From Thiodiazotropha sp040506705 (GTDB taxonomy: Bacteria; Pseudomonadota; Gammaproteobacteria; Chromatiales; Chromatiaceae), in NCBI GenBank assembly GCA_040506705.1, contig JBEVWG010000036.1, positions 1-64,000 of the forward strand: 64,000 bases of DNA, written 5' to 3'. A program made the translations under genes and the position numbers. The notes under the pieces were generated by a model. That model did no database searches and was not told the origin of the DNA. It saw only the letters and a list, made by a program, of their open reading frames with translations. Of this stretch, positions 43,581-52,188 are shown piece by piece; within the stretch, counting starts at the first letter, position 1; each line of letters opens with the position of its first letter.

Positions 43581-45053
43581 CTAAAAGCTTAAATCCAGCG
43601 CAAAGAGCATCATACCCAACAGCAACAGTAGACCCAGACTTACCATTGCAAGGCCAAAGCTGAAGAAGACGATTTGTACACTACGGGGCGGTTGAGTGAT
43701 GATACGCTCCTCTAATCTACCTTCGGCCCGCATTCGCTCGATCCATGCGGGATGTTCTTGCTCCAGTGCCTCAAGTTCTGCAGCACCATGGAATATGTGG
43801 GCGTTCAATGGGAAGGCCTTGGGGCGATAACTCTCGATGAAAAAATGGACAATGAAGATGTGAGCCATGGCCAATATTGCTTCCACTTTGTGCACCCAGC
43901 GGGCCACATTCATCATCCACCCCGGCAGTATAGTCGTGGTAACGACTGAATCGAACATTACCAGGCCGGTGGTGCCAACGATAACCAACCCCCACCAAAC
44001 TGCCCAGTAGTCGAATTTCTGCCACCATGACCAACGGTCGAACACCGGGTGTTCCCTGCGTCCAAACAGCCATGCCATATGCTGGTGTACAGCCTTGAAA
44101 TCATTCCAGCTCCAGACCAGGCTGTCCGGGCCGCTTAGGAGGCCAGCTTTGCCGCTCAGTGTAGAGCGGATCAGGTAGGCAATGTGGGCGACAAAAACAG
44201 TCATCAGGATCAAGCCAAACAAGCGGTGCACCCATACAGCACCTTCAGCCCCACCAAGAGGCCACGCCAAGGCCTTACCCAGTCCGGTTTCGATGTACAT
44301 CCATGCCACTCCGGTGACCGAAAGAGCCATGAAGCAGATGATTAGAATGGTGTGTAACCAACGTTCACCGCGGGTGAAACGCTCAATCAGTAAAGAGCTC
44401 TCAAGCGGTTGATCTTCTTCACGCCGGCTTTCTAAATAGAGTTTGATCTCGCGCCATGCCCAGGCAGAGGTATAGGGCATGAAAAAGAGAAATACCGCTG
44501 CAGCTAGAGCGAATATCAACATTGTTGACCAATAGAGGGCAGGAAAGTCTTCACGAGTCTGATCTGACCACGGGCGCTTCTCATGAATCACATAGCTACC
44601 CATACCAGGGCCGGCCCCTTCATGACATTTAGCGCACACTTTCTCATAGCGATGTTTAGCATAAGCTGCAGCGTTGGGATTGTTTATACCGGCTACAGGT
44701 TTCGAAATATGACAGTCCCGGCATACCAGGTTAGTGCGAGCATAATGCAGGTTTTTCTGCTGTCCCTCATGACAGCTGAGGCAATAACGAGCGTGATAGA
44801 ACGATTTAACCTTTTCATGTGCATCTGAATTTACAGAGTTACGGCGCACTGGGCCCTGTCCTGGACCGATAGCCTCCAACCAACTGCCGTTTGGTTTTTG
44901 GGAGGGGATAAATAAGCCGGGATCGTTAGGATCCTCAAAGCCGGTCTCGGCTAAGGCAGAGAAGGAGAACACAATTATCAGGCAGAGTGCAGACAATAAA
45001 TTTGATATAAAGCCACGAGTAGAGTGGCAGCAGTCTATTTTACTAATTGCCAT
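43581..45053 (-). CDS. Trihaem c / cytochrome b561-type membrane protein
   Basis: A 490-residue protein. A signal peptide is followed by a periplasmic domain with three haem c sites: YCLSCHEG, VCRDCHIS and VCAKCHEG. A TM helix (LIFALAAAVFLFFMPYTSAW) leads to a four-helix cytochrome b of the FdnI/HydC type with membrane histidines (HTILIICFMALSVTG, VHRLFGLILMTVFVAHIAYL, HKVEAILAMAHIFIVHFFIE), then a last TM helix. It is probably a quinol oxidase or quinone reductase module that feeds or drains the periplasmic cytochromes encoded upstream. I know no named protein with this exact architecture. Confidence 0.87.
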   Translation of the reverse strand: MAISKIDCCHSTRGFISNLLSALCLIIVFSFSALAETGFEDPNDPGLFIPSQKPNGSWLEAIGPGQGPVRRNSVNSDAHEKVKSFYHARYCLSCHEGQQKNLHYARTNLVCRDCHISKPVAGINNPNAAAYAKHRYEKVCAKCHEGAGPGMGSYVIHEKRPWSDQTREDFPALYWSTMLIFALAAAVFLFFMPYTSAWAWREIKLYLESRREEDQPLESSLLIERFTRGERWLHTILIICFMALSVTGVAWMYIETGLGKALAWPLGGAEGAVWVHRLFGLILMTVFVAHIAYLIRSTLSGKAGLLSGPDSLVWSWNDFKAVHQHMAWLFGRREHPVFDRWSWWQKFDYWAVWWGLVIVGTTGLVMFDSVVTTTILPGWMMNVARWVHKVEAILAMAHIFIVHFFIESYRPKAFPLNAHIFHGAAELEALEQEHPAWIERMRAEGRLEERIITQPPRSVQIVFFSFGLAMVSLGLLLLLGMMLFALDLSF

Positions 45054-45883
45054 GTTGGGTCTTTACCTTGCTAACACTCAGGGATATCTAATAACTTGAT
45101 CACACCATACTGACCTATTTGATATTGTAGTCACTCAGGTAGGAAGATGAACATAAGGTTTCCCTGAACATCCAGAGCTTGCCCGGCTCTGTATGCTGAA
45201 AAAACAAATTCAGGTGTTATTTGGAACTCGCATTTATGTAAGGGTTGGCTTGTATCTGATGATCTCTACCAACTGACGACCTGGGGTTTTATATTCTGTT
45301 ATTTAGTTATCTCATCTGTTGCTGTTTTATTTGCAATGTAATTTGCCTGCCAAGATTTTCAACTTAGAGAAAACGTCTATGTTCACCATAAGGCGAATAT
45401 CCCCGATTTTCTCAATTCTGCTGCTCATTGTTACTACAGATTTATGGTCATATGGAATAAATATATCTGCTACTACTGTGACACATCCTCCCTGTTTCAA
45501 GATGAGGTTGAAAACAAGTTATCCATCCCAGGTAGGGTGGGGCCATGCCCCACCAAAATAGGGTTAAAAAAGACTGATAGTGGATGATTAATGGTGATAA
45601 TGTTGACAACTTCAGACTAATTTACAGCATATATGTTGGGGCAAGGCCCTAACCTACATTCCTAAAGGGATGGAAAAGTGATCGTATGCCCTGTCCCGTC
45701 TATGGGTCTCTATAAAATGGCAATTACTCAAAACCGGAATATGCAACACGAACTGTTTTTGGGGAGAGTAGCGTGTTTATATAGACTTTGATTTTTAGTT
45801 CAATAGGTCTATTCGGCCAGTTACGTCAGCGCACTCCACATATTGAGGCTGACGAATAATCAGGTCAGGTATTTCAATGTTGT
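45054..45883. other. 830-bp intergenic region with one repeat element
   Basis: Holds the MITE-like element at 45532-45657. An 80-codon plus-strand frame (45319-45561) runs into that element and has no recognisable content, so it was not accepted. Nothing else was recognised. Confidence 0.5.
45532..45657. repeat. MITE-like element, 126 bp, divergent subfamily
   Basis: Left end GTAGGGTGGGGCCATGCCCC and right end TGTTGGGGCAAGGCCCTAAC are inverted relatives with the same design as the other elements (an inner palindrome at each end) but different sequence (GTGGGGC in place of GTGCGGC). The interior is AT-rich and unrelated. Confidence 0.7.
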
Positions 45884-46678
45884 TCAACCATGCTTGAGCT
45901 GGCCGGTCAGGGTAGCGAAATCCTCTATTGAGAGCGTTTCGGCTCGTGCCCCTGGGTCTATGCCAGCAGACTCGATAGCTTCGGCGGATAAACTCTTCTT
46001 CAGGCAGTTGCGCAGCGTCTTGCGTCGCTGTGAAAAGGCCTCTCTGACCACAAGGCTGAACTCCTCCCAGTTGTCGATATGATATGGGGAGACATCATAG
46101 GGATTGAGACGCACAAAGGCAGAATCGACTTTGGGTGGTGGATTGAAAGCGCCTGGGCCAATGTTGAACAGCGGTGTCACCTCAGCCCTGGCCTGTAGCA
46201 TCACTGAAAGACGGCCATAACTCTTTGAGCCAGGATCTGCACCCATCCGATCAACCACCTCCTTCTGCAGCATGAAGTGCATATCCTTGATATAGGGCGA
46301 ATAGTCCAGCAGGTGAAACAGCAGTGGAGTCGAGATGTTGTAGGGTAGATTGCCTACCACCCGTAGGGGGCGCTGCGCTTCTGCCAGGGAGGAGAAGTCG
46401 AACTTCAGGGCATCTGTATTGTGGATCAGGAGTTCACCAAGTGAGGCGCACTGCTGTGCAAGGGGCTCAACCAGATCCCGGTCAAGTTCTATTGCATACA
46501 TCTGATTGACCAGAGGCAGAAGCTCAGTGGTAATAGCTCCCTGGCCTGGGCCTATCTCAACCAGATTATCGCTCGGTTTTGGATTGATGCTCTGAACTAT
46601 ACGCTGAATGATGCCTGGATCATGCAGGAAATTCTGGCCAAACCTTTTTCTGGCCCTGTGTGGTGTGGGATTACCCAT
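45884..46678 (-). CDS. rsmA: 16S rRNA dimethyladenosine transferase
   Basis: A 264-residue methyltransferase that dimethylates two adjacent adenines near the 3' end of 16S rRNA. It has the N-terminal ARKRFGQNFLHDPGIIQRIV, SAM motif VEIGPGQGAITTELL, catalytic motif NLPYNISTPLL and the C-terminal FSQRRKTLRNCL. Length is normal. The usual neighbours pdxA, surA and apaG are not downstream here. The 379-bp gap to the desaturase gene is AT-rich and shows nothing. Confidence 0.96.
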   Translation of the reverse strand: MGNPTPHRARKRFGQNFLHDPGIIQRIVQSINPKPSDNLVEIGPGQGAITTELLPLVNQMYAIELDRDLVEPLAQQCASLGELLIHNTDALKFDFSSLAEAQRPLRVVGNLPYNISTPLLFHLLDYSPYIKDMHFMLQKEVVDRMGADPGSKSYGRLSVMLQARAEVTPLFNIGPGAFNPPPKVDSAFVRLNPYDVSPYHIDNWEEFSLVVREAFSQRRKTLRNCLKKSLSAEAIESAGIDPGARAETLSIEDFATLTGQLKHG

Positions 46679-47057
46679 TAGAAATAGAATTATCTCAATA
46701 CGTTAGAAAAGAAGAATGCTTGGGATTATCCACTAAAACCAGTCGCTTAGGAAATCAGAAGAGAAAAGCAAGTCGCTGAGAAAATTGAAACGGTTGATGC
46801 TGAAAAATATTTTTATTTAAGCTGAGAGCAAAGAGTTGTAAAGTTTACTGATTTCAGATTTTTGCTTGTATTTTCAACGTTTATCATATGCTTTACTCTG
46901 CCCAAGCTGAGTCTACAATCAAATATCTCGATATAATTTACAAAAACAACACTAACACTATTGCAAATGCTGTTGCTAAAAAAGGTAAGATTTGATCACT
47001 GATAAGTGGGCCATAGACCAAACTACCTGAGAACAGAGACATAAGAGCTGAAATGAT

Positions 47058-47867
47058 ATGGAACTGAACCTTGATGGTGGGCGCTTGGTCATTTTTTTAG
47101 GCGGGCTCTCTTTTTTTATCCTCATCGAGTCACTGTTTCCGGCGCGTAGCTGGCGAGGAAAACGGCTCAATCGCATGCTGTTTCACTCGGCAGTAGCAGC
47201 CCTCAATACCGTGCTGGTACGGGTTTTGATCTATGTCCCCTTTTTGCTCTGGGTTGTCTATGTTGAGCAGCAAGGCTGGGGCGTTTCACGTTGGTTGGGT
47301 CTTAACGGCTGGGTTGAGATTGTACTCTCTCTTATCATGCTTGATATGTTCGACTACTTTTGGCATCGCGCGAATCACCGTATCCCTTTTCTCTGGCGGT
47401 TTCACAAGGCACATCACGCCGATACCGAAATGGATGTAACCACTGCCCTGCGTTTTCACCCTGGTGAGCTATTTCTTTCATCATTTGCCAAGGCGTTGTG
47501 GGTTGTTGTGTGGGGGCCAACAGCCATTGCCTGGTTTGTGTTTGAAGGTCTGATCAGCCTTTGTGCCCAATTTCATCACAGCAATATCGATCTGCCGGAT
47601 TCAATTGAGCGAAAACTGTCTCGTGTTATTGTGACACCACGATTTCATACATCGCACCACATGGTCGATAGAGCGTATGGCGATGCCAATTTTTCGACCA
47701 TTTTCAGCTTTTGGGATCCTCTGTTTCGCAGTTACAACCAGGTGCCAGGCGAAACATCAGCACAAACTGACAGTATTGGATTACCCGAAGCTCGGGAATT
47801 GTCATTTTCATTCCGTGCATGGCTTACAGAACCCTTTAGTCGCCGAAATATGGGGTTGGCCGAGTGA
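47058..47867 (+). CDS. Sterol desaturase/fatty acid hydroxylase family protein
   Basis: A 269-residue inner-membrane di-iron enzyme with four hydrophobic segments and the histidine boxes HRANH, HKAHHAD, QFHHSN and HTSHH that bind the iron pair. The family hydroxylates or desaturates lipids; bacterial substrates are mostly unknown. A GAGCTG-type weak ribosome site precedes the ATG. The following small gene may be co-transcribed; the gap is about 54 nt. Confidence 0.9.
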   Translation: MELNLDGGRLVIFLGGLSFFILIESLFPARSWRGKRLNRMLFHSAVAALNTVLVRVLIYVPFLLWVVYVEQQGWGVSRWLGLNGWVEIVLSLIMLDMFDYFWHRANHRIPFLWRFHKAHHADTEMDVTTALRFHPGELFLSSFAKALWVVVWGPTAIAWFVFEGLISLCAQFHHSNIDLPDSIERKLSRVIVTPRFHTSHHMVDRAYGDANFSTIFSFWDPLFRSYNQVPGETSAQTDSIGLPEARELSFSFRAWLTEPFSRRNMGLAE

Positions 47868-47920
47868 CAACTAACGATAATATTCACACCAAAAAGATAA
47901 AGACTCCGAGGAGGAGTGAC

Positions 47921-48181
47921 ATGAAAAAGATTTTAAGCTTGTTGTTATTAATTCCCTTAACTTCAATCGCTGCTGAACATGCAGGTAAGGCTGCTGAGCA
48001 TGGTGGTAAAGCGATGCAGAAGAAGGCAGTTGCTGAAAAATCCGCCGAGCATGGGGGTAAGGCAATGGAGGTTAAGGAGCAGGCTGAAGAGGCTGTAGAA
48101 GAGGGAGAGGCAGCAATGGATGAGATGAAGAAAGAGCATGGGGGTAAGGCCGCTGAACATGCAGGAAAAGCTTTAAAATAG
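47921..48181 (+). CDS. Small exported protein with EHGGKA repeats
   Basis: About 86 residues from the ATG at 47921, behind a GAGGAGG site; an in-frame ATG at 47864 overlaps the previous gene and is unlikely. A signal peptide (LSLLLLIPLTSIAA) is followed by an all-helical, highly charged chain with five or six EH(A/G)GKA units, first EHAGKAAEHGGKAM and last EHGGKAAEHAGKALK, separated by a Glu-rich KEQAEEAVEEGEAAMDE stretch. No cysteine. No family recognised. The histidine spacing suggests metal binding or a helical spacer; both are speculation. Confidence 0.72.
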   Translation: MKKILSLLLLIPLTSIAAEHAGKAAEHGGKAMQKKAVAEKSAEHGGKAMEVKEQAEEAVEEGEAAMDEMKKEHGGKAAEHAGKALK

Positions 48182-48193
48182 GATTTTTTCACA

Positions 48194-48676
48194 ATGTCGA
48201 GATACCTTGGAATACTGCTTGGCATATTCGGACTGTCCAGCACTATCGCAATCTCAGTGGGCACCGCCTATGGGGTGGATCAAGAGTCGGGTAATGCGCC
48301 CACTGATAGTCGTAAATATTATGTCGAAGACATAAAGTCCACGATGGTTAAACATATTGAGGATAGTGTTGATGATGAACGTATATTTCACCTTCGTGAT
48401 GATAAGACAGGAGAAGAGCTGGCATTAAAGTTTGTGCGTATCCACGATCCTGTGCGACAGATCGGTAGCGATATCTATTTTGCATGTACCGATTTTCACG
48501 TGGTGGGGGAGCCGGATAAGCTCTACGATCTTGATTTTTGGATGAATGATAAAACAGGGATGTTAAAAATCTATCAGTCCAAGGTTCATAAGGAGCCACG
48601 TTGGTCCTTTCTATATGGCTGGTATAAGCAGCCACGATACACATTCGTTAATGACGAGATCGAGTACCTCTATTGA
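48194..48676 (+). CDS. Exported protein, unknown
   Basis: A 160-residue protein with a signal peptide (LGILLGIFGLSSTIAISVG). The mature alpha/beta domain contains YYVEDIKSTMVKHIEDSV, ALKFVRIHDPVRQIGSDIYF and a DLDFWMNDKTGMLKIYQSK segment. No family recognised. It lies 12 nt after the EHGGKA-repeat gene and is probably co-transcribed with it. Confidence 0.7.
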   Translation: MSRYLGILLGIFGLSSTIAISVGTAYGVDQESGNAPTDSRKYYVEDIKSTMVKHIEDSVDDERIFHLRDDKTGEELALKFVRIHDPVRQIGSDIYFACTDFHVVGEPDKLYDLDFWMNDKTGMLKIYQSKVHKEPRWSFLYGWYKQPRYTFVNDEIEYLY

Positions 48677-49167
48677 GGTTCTGCTCAATACCTCTATGAA
48701 ATATTACCGATTTCTGGAGCTGTATCTATTTGATCGCCCCATCCAATGGAGTTCTGAATATCAACTCCGCATAACAATCTGAAGCATATCAGGCCAATGG
48801 CGCTTGTGACCTGTCTGAGTTGTCTGATTAACCCAGTGGCCCACAAGAGAGAGATGCAATATTGAGTTCACTTTGGATTGCTGTCATTATCTCTGCAACG
48901 AAGATCACAGGGTCTATATTTACGGTTCTGATGTGGCTTACCCAGCCACAAGCTATCTGGGTATACCTGTCAGGCCAAAATAGTTGAACCAACGAAAAAA
49001 TAATATACAGATCAGTTAATTACAGAGATTATTCGGGTAGTCTGCCTTAGGCTGTAAATGGGTGGTTTACTGCCGGTTATGGCTCATGTCGTTGCCTGAA
49101 ACAGGGTATCCTGGACTGATTATATATAGATTGAGTTTTAAGATTATTTGCAACCGGAGTTGATCAA
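48677..49167. other. 491-bp intergenic region, nothing recognised
   Basis: No open frame, hairpin with T tract or known repeat was identified. It should contain the promoter of the surface-sugar island. Confidence 0.5.
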
Positions 49168-49851
49168 GTGGATAAGTCAGCAAGTGACAGGATACGAAAG
49201 TATATCCTGAGCATGATACCTAACTCAGGCCGACTGAGGTACCTGCTTCATAAACCGGTAATGGAAGATTGGAAGAAGAAGTCAGGCCAGTATCCATTTT
49301 TTGACCAGCGTTTTAAAATGTATGACTACGTCAATAATGAGATTTTGAAGGGCTGCGAGATAGATTATCTGGAGTTCGGGGTTTTCAAGGGCGATAGCAT
49401 CAAATATTTTTCAGGATTGAATAAGCAGGGTGATTCCCGTTTCGTTGGTTTTGATACCTTCGAGGGTCTACCTGAAGACTGGATTGAGTTCTCCCGTACC
49501 GTTAAAAAAGAGACCTTCACAACAGAAGGAAATATGCCGTCTATAGACGATGACAGGGTAAGCTTTGTAAAGGGACTGTTCCAGGATAGTTTGCCAGGCT
49601 TCCTTGAGACGTTTAAGCCTGACAAACAGCTTGTGATCCATAATGATTCGGATCTCTACTCGGCCACCCTCTATGTGTTGACCTATATGAATCAATATCT
49701 CGTGCCAGGTACCGTCATTATATTTGATGAATTTTATAGCGTGCTCGATGAGTTCAGGGCTTTAGAGGACTATGCTTCTGCCTATATGAGGGAGTATGAG
49801 GTTATTGCTGCAACCAATGATCATGTGCAGGTCGCTATTAGGATTTTATAG
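49168..49851 (+). CDS. TylF/MycF-like O-methyltransferase
   Basis: A 227-residue protein. The Rossmann motif is in YLEFGVFKGDSIKYFS, followed by GFDTFEGLPEDW and a metal-type HNDSDLYSATLYVLTYM, then VIIFDEFYSVLDE. These are features of macrocin O-methyltransferase (TylF) relatives, which methylate sugar hydroxyls in a SAM- and metal-dependent way. The start is GTG with a GGAG site. It opens the plus-strand part of the sugar island. Confidence 0.8.
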   Translation: MDKSASDRIRKYILSMIPNSGRLRYLLHKPVMEDWKKKSGQYPFFDQRFKMYDYVNNEILKGCEIDYLEFGVFKGDSIKYFSGLNKQGDSRFVGFDTFEGLPEDWIEFSRTVKKETFTTEGNMPSIDDDRVSFVKGLFQDSLPGFLETFKPDKQLVIHNDSDLYSATLYVLTYMNQYLVPGTVIIFDEFYSVLDEFRALEDYASAYMREYEVIAATNDHVQVAIRIL

Positions 49852-49906
49852 GTGGTATCTAAGAGCTGCAAAAAAAATCGAGCATCAACAGAAGTTTACT
49901 GAAAAT

Positions 49907-51043
49907 ATGACCTCGACTGGTGTTGATCAGCCAATTCAAATTCTCGATATTCGTGACTCACCATGGCATGACGGACCCGGACGTACGATTATTGAAGTTG
50001 CATCGGGGCTGAAGACTCAAGGTATTGAGATTACGATCGCCAGTTTCGTATCCGATAATTCGGCGGATTCGGACTATCTCAAGAAGGCGAGAGAGAGAGG
50101 GCTTGAGTGTATAGAAATCAGAGAGACTAAAACCTTCGAATCTGCAATTGTCGATCAGATTGTCGCGCTCCATCAAAAGATTCCATTTACCATCATTCAT
50201 ACCCACGATCTGAGATCGAATGTATATGGATTGTTGGCTGCCCACAGGTTGAAATTACCCATCATCTCAACGATGCATGGTTGGGTTGCAAATAGTTTTA
50301 AAAGAAAAGCGATTATGGTTTTAGGCAATCTGATGTTGTCATACCTGTTTGATGCGGTGATAACCGTATCGAATGCTGCAAAGCAGAGGCTTGATAGTTA
50401 TCTTCCCTCCGCTCGCGTGCTGACTGTTCATAACACGCTGGATACCAAGAATTATAAGAAAATTGAAGGTGATTCCTTCAGGCGCTCTCTCAATATCCCT
50501 AAAGAGACACCGCTGCTGGCGAAAATAGGCAGACTGAGTCCAGAGAAGAGGCAGGAGGATCTCATTCAGGCAGCTGCGCAGTTACTCGAAGATGGGTATG
50601 ATTTTAAGATTGTATTTATTGGTGTAGGGCCTGAAGAGAGTCGATTACGCCAGCTGTCGGAACAACTTGGAATAGCTGATGCCATTATATTTTCTGGATT
50701 TATCGAGGATATGCTTCCGGTCTACAGCGAAATTGACCTGGTTATTCAAACCTCATCCACTGAAGGCTTGCCGAATGTGATCCTCGAAGCGATGTTGATG
50801 AGAGTGCCGGTAATTGCAACTGATGTGGGTGGAACATCTGAAATTGTAGACAGTTCTGAAGTGGCAACACTGATTCCCCCTGAAAATGAAAGTGTACTGG
50901 TCTCTACCTTGAAGTCCTTCCTGGATAGACCGGAATATTATCGCCTTAAACTGGATAGAGCAGAACAACGCATCAAAGAGAGTTTCGATTCAGAGAGACG
51001 ACTGGAAATGATGGCGGCACTGTATCGTGATCTGAATGGATAA
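49907..51043 (+). CDS. Family 4 glycosyltransferase
   Basis: About 378 residues from the ATG at 49907; longer in-frame starts overlap the preceding gene by up to 56 nt and lack a better ribosome site. The GT-B fold is visible: N-terminal acceptor domain (IQILDIRDSPWHDGPGRTII), central ISTMHGWVANSFKRK, and nucleotide-sugar domain with KIGRLSPEKRQEDLIQA, SGFIEDMLPVYSEIDLVIQ and TEGLPNVILEAMLMRVPVIA carrying the E-x7-E motif. It transfers a sugar in polysaccharide or glycoconjugate synthesis; donor unknown. Confidence 0.88.
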   Translation: MTSTGVDQPIQILDIRDSPWHDGPGRTIIEVASGLKTQGIEITIASFVSDNSADSDYLKKARERGLECIEIRETKTFESAIVDQIVALHQKIPFTIIHTHDLRSNVYGLLAAHRLKLPIISTMHGWVANSFKRKAIMVLGNLMLSYLFDAVITVSNAAKQRLDSYLPSARVLTVHNTLDTKNYKKIEGDSFRRSLNIPKETPLLAKIGRLSPEKRQEDLIQAAAQLLEDGYDFKIVFIGVGPEESRLRQLSEQLGIADAIIFSGFIEDMLPVYSEIDLVIQTSSTEGLPNVILEAMLMRVPVIATDVGGTSEIVDSSEVATLIPPENESVLVSTLKSFLDRPEYYRLKLDRAEQRIKESFDSERRLEMMAALYRDLNG

Positions 51044-51063
51044 GTGATCTGGTTAGTAAAATC

Positions 51064-51666
51064 ATGAAAGAGTACAGCTTACTTCAGCAACAGCTGGGAC
51101 TTAATCAAGGAATACCCTATACAGAAAATTGGACGGCCGGTGCAGACTTTCTTCAGATAATTGTAGATGCCTGTCTAGAGGCTAAGCCTGCATTGGTGTT
51201 TGAGTGTAGTAGTGGATTGACTACTCTGATGTTAGCGCTCTGTTGTCAGATCAATGGTGGTGGACGTGTGGTCAGCCTGGAGAATGGTGAGGAATATGCT
51301 GATGCTACCCGTAGTTATATTGAAAGATATGAATTACAAGAGTTTGCTACAGTTATTACTGCGCCACTCATTGCGCAGAAGCATGATGGTAGCGAATATT
51401 CCTGGTACTCACTAGAAAAACTGCCTGAAGAAAAAATAGATATGTTGGTTATTGATGGGCCTCCCGGATTTATCTGCAGTCATGCCCGCTATCCGGCATT
51501 GCCGGTCTGCTATTCAAGTTTGAGGTCTCAAAGTAGGGTCTATCTCGATGATGCAGCTCGTCGGGAGGAGCGTGAGATTGTTTCCATGTGGTGCGAAAAG
51601 TTTCCTGATTTAAAACATCAATATATTGAAACCAGTCGAGGTTGTTCAGTTCTAACTCTGGATTGA
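51064..51666 (+). CDS. Class I SAM-dependent methyltransferase-like protein
   Basis: A 200-residue protein with a methyltransferase layout: a degenerate motif I (LVFECSSGLTTLMLA), motif II (RVVSLENGEEYAD) and an acidic DMLVIDGPPGF motif IV. Substrate unknown. It lies 20 nt after the glycosyltransferase gene. Its stop overlaps the end of the convergent sulfotransferase-like gene by 15 nt. Confidence 0.75.
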   Translation: MKEYSLLQQQLGLNQGIPYTENWTAGADFLQIIVDACLEAKPALVFECSSGLTTLMLALCCQINGGGRVVSLENGEEYADATRSYIERYELQEFATVITAPLIAQKHDGSEYSWYSLEKLPEEKIDMLVIDGPPGFICSHARYPALPVCYSSLRSQSRVYLDDAARREEREIVSMWCEKFPDLKHQYIETSRGCSVLTLD

Positions 51667-52188
51667 GGCATTATGGTGAAACTGCCACTCTTGTAGCGCC
51701 ATTTTCAGCTCTCCTTGCGCATTAATTTGATCCCAAAAATTTATAAAGTCTTTTTCAGCATGCTCAAGTCTAAATAGTGATTTTAATGGCTTATCTTTCA
51801 GAAATAGTGAGATATTGGTTTCGATGGTATCGAGATAATCCTCTGCGATCTGTTCAGGTCGCTGATTATTGCCACCTAAAAGTATACCTTCTTTGTAAGC
51901 CTTCATGATGCCGAAGTGTGACCTTTTAACAAAGCTGGCAATAGTGTCCTCCCGGTTGCGACTCAGGTGAACATAGTGGGCGGCAGCGCCAAATTTATTA
52001 TCAATCCGCCCTAAAATCCAACTCAGTCGGTTGTCAGCTTCTATGTGGTTGTCAGGATAGTCGATACGTTTATCACCTGTTAGATGGGCTCTTGTTTCGT
52101 GGCCAGTTGTGTAATTGGTGATATGTTCACAAGCCTTGATGAAGGTTGTAGAGCCGCACCTGCCAGAGTTAAGAATAAAAATATTCAT
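51652..52188 (-). CDS. Sulfotransferase-like protein
   Basis: A 178-residue protein beginning MNIFILNSGRCGSTTFIKAC, a PAPS 5'-phosphosulfate loop of the type SGRCGST, with a likely 3'-phosphate contact in VHLSRNREDTIASFVKR. It is shorter than typical carbohydrate sulfotransferases and could be a minimal domain. If active it would transfer sulfate to a sugar of the island's product. It overlaps the 613-residue glycosyltransferase-like gene by 4 nt. Confidence 0.72.
   Translation of the reverse strand: MNIFILNSGRCGSTTFIKACEHITNYTTGHETRAHLTGDKRIDYPDNHIEADNRLSWILGRIDNKFGAAAHYVHLSRNREDTIASFVKRSHFGIMKAYKEGILLGGNNQRPEQIAEDYLDTIETNISLFLKDKPLKSLFRLEHAEKDFINFWDQINAQGELKMALQEWQFHHNASIQS

Noticed and set aside
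45330..45350. Possible -24/-12 element upstream of the trihaem/cytochrome b gene
   Set aside because: On the minus strand GG and GC are separated by 11 bases rather than 10, and no matching palindrome pair lies upstream.
45319..45561. 80-codon plus-strand frame with a hydrophobic segment
   Set aside because: The frame runs into the MITE-like element at 45532 and its translation has no family signal; the ribosome site is poor.
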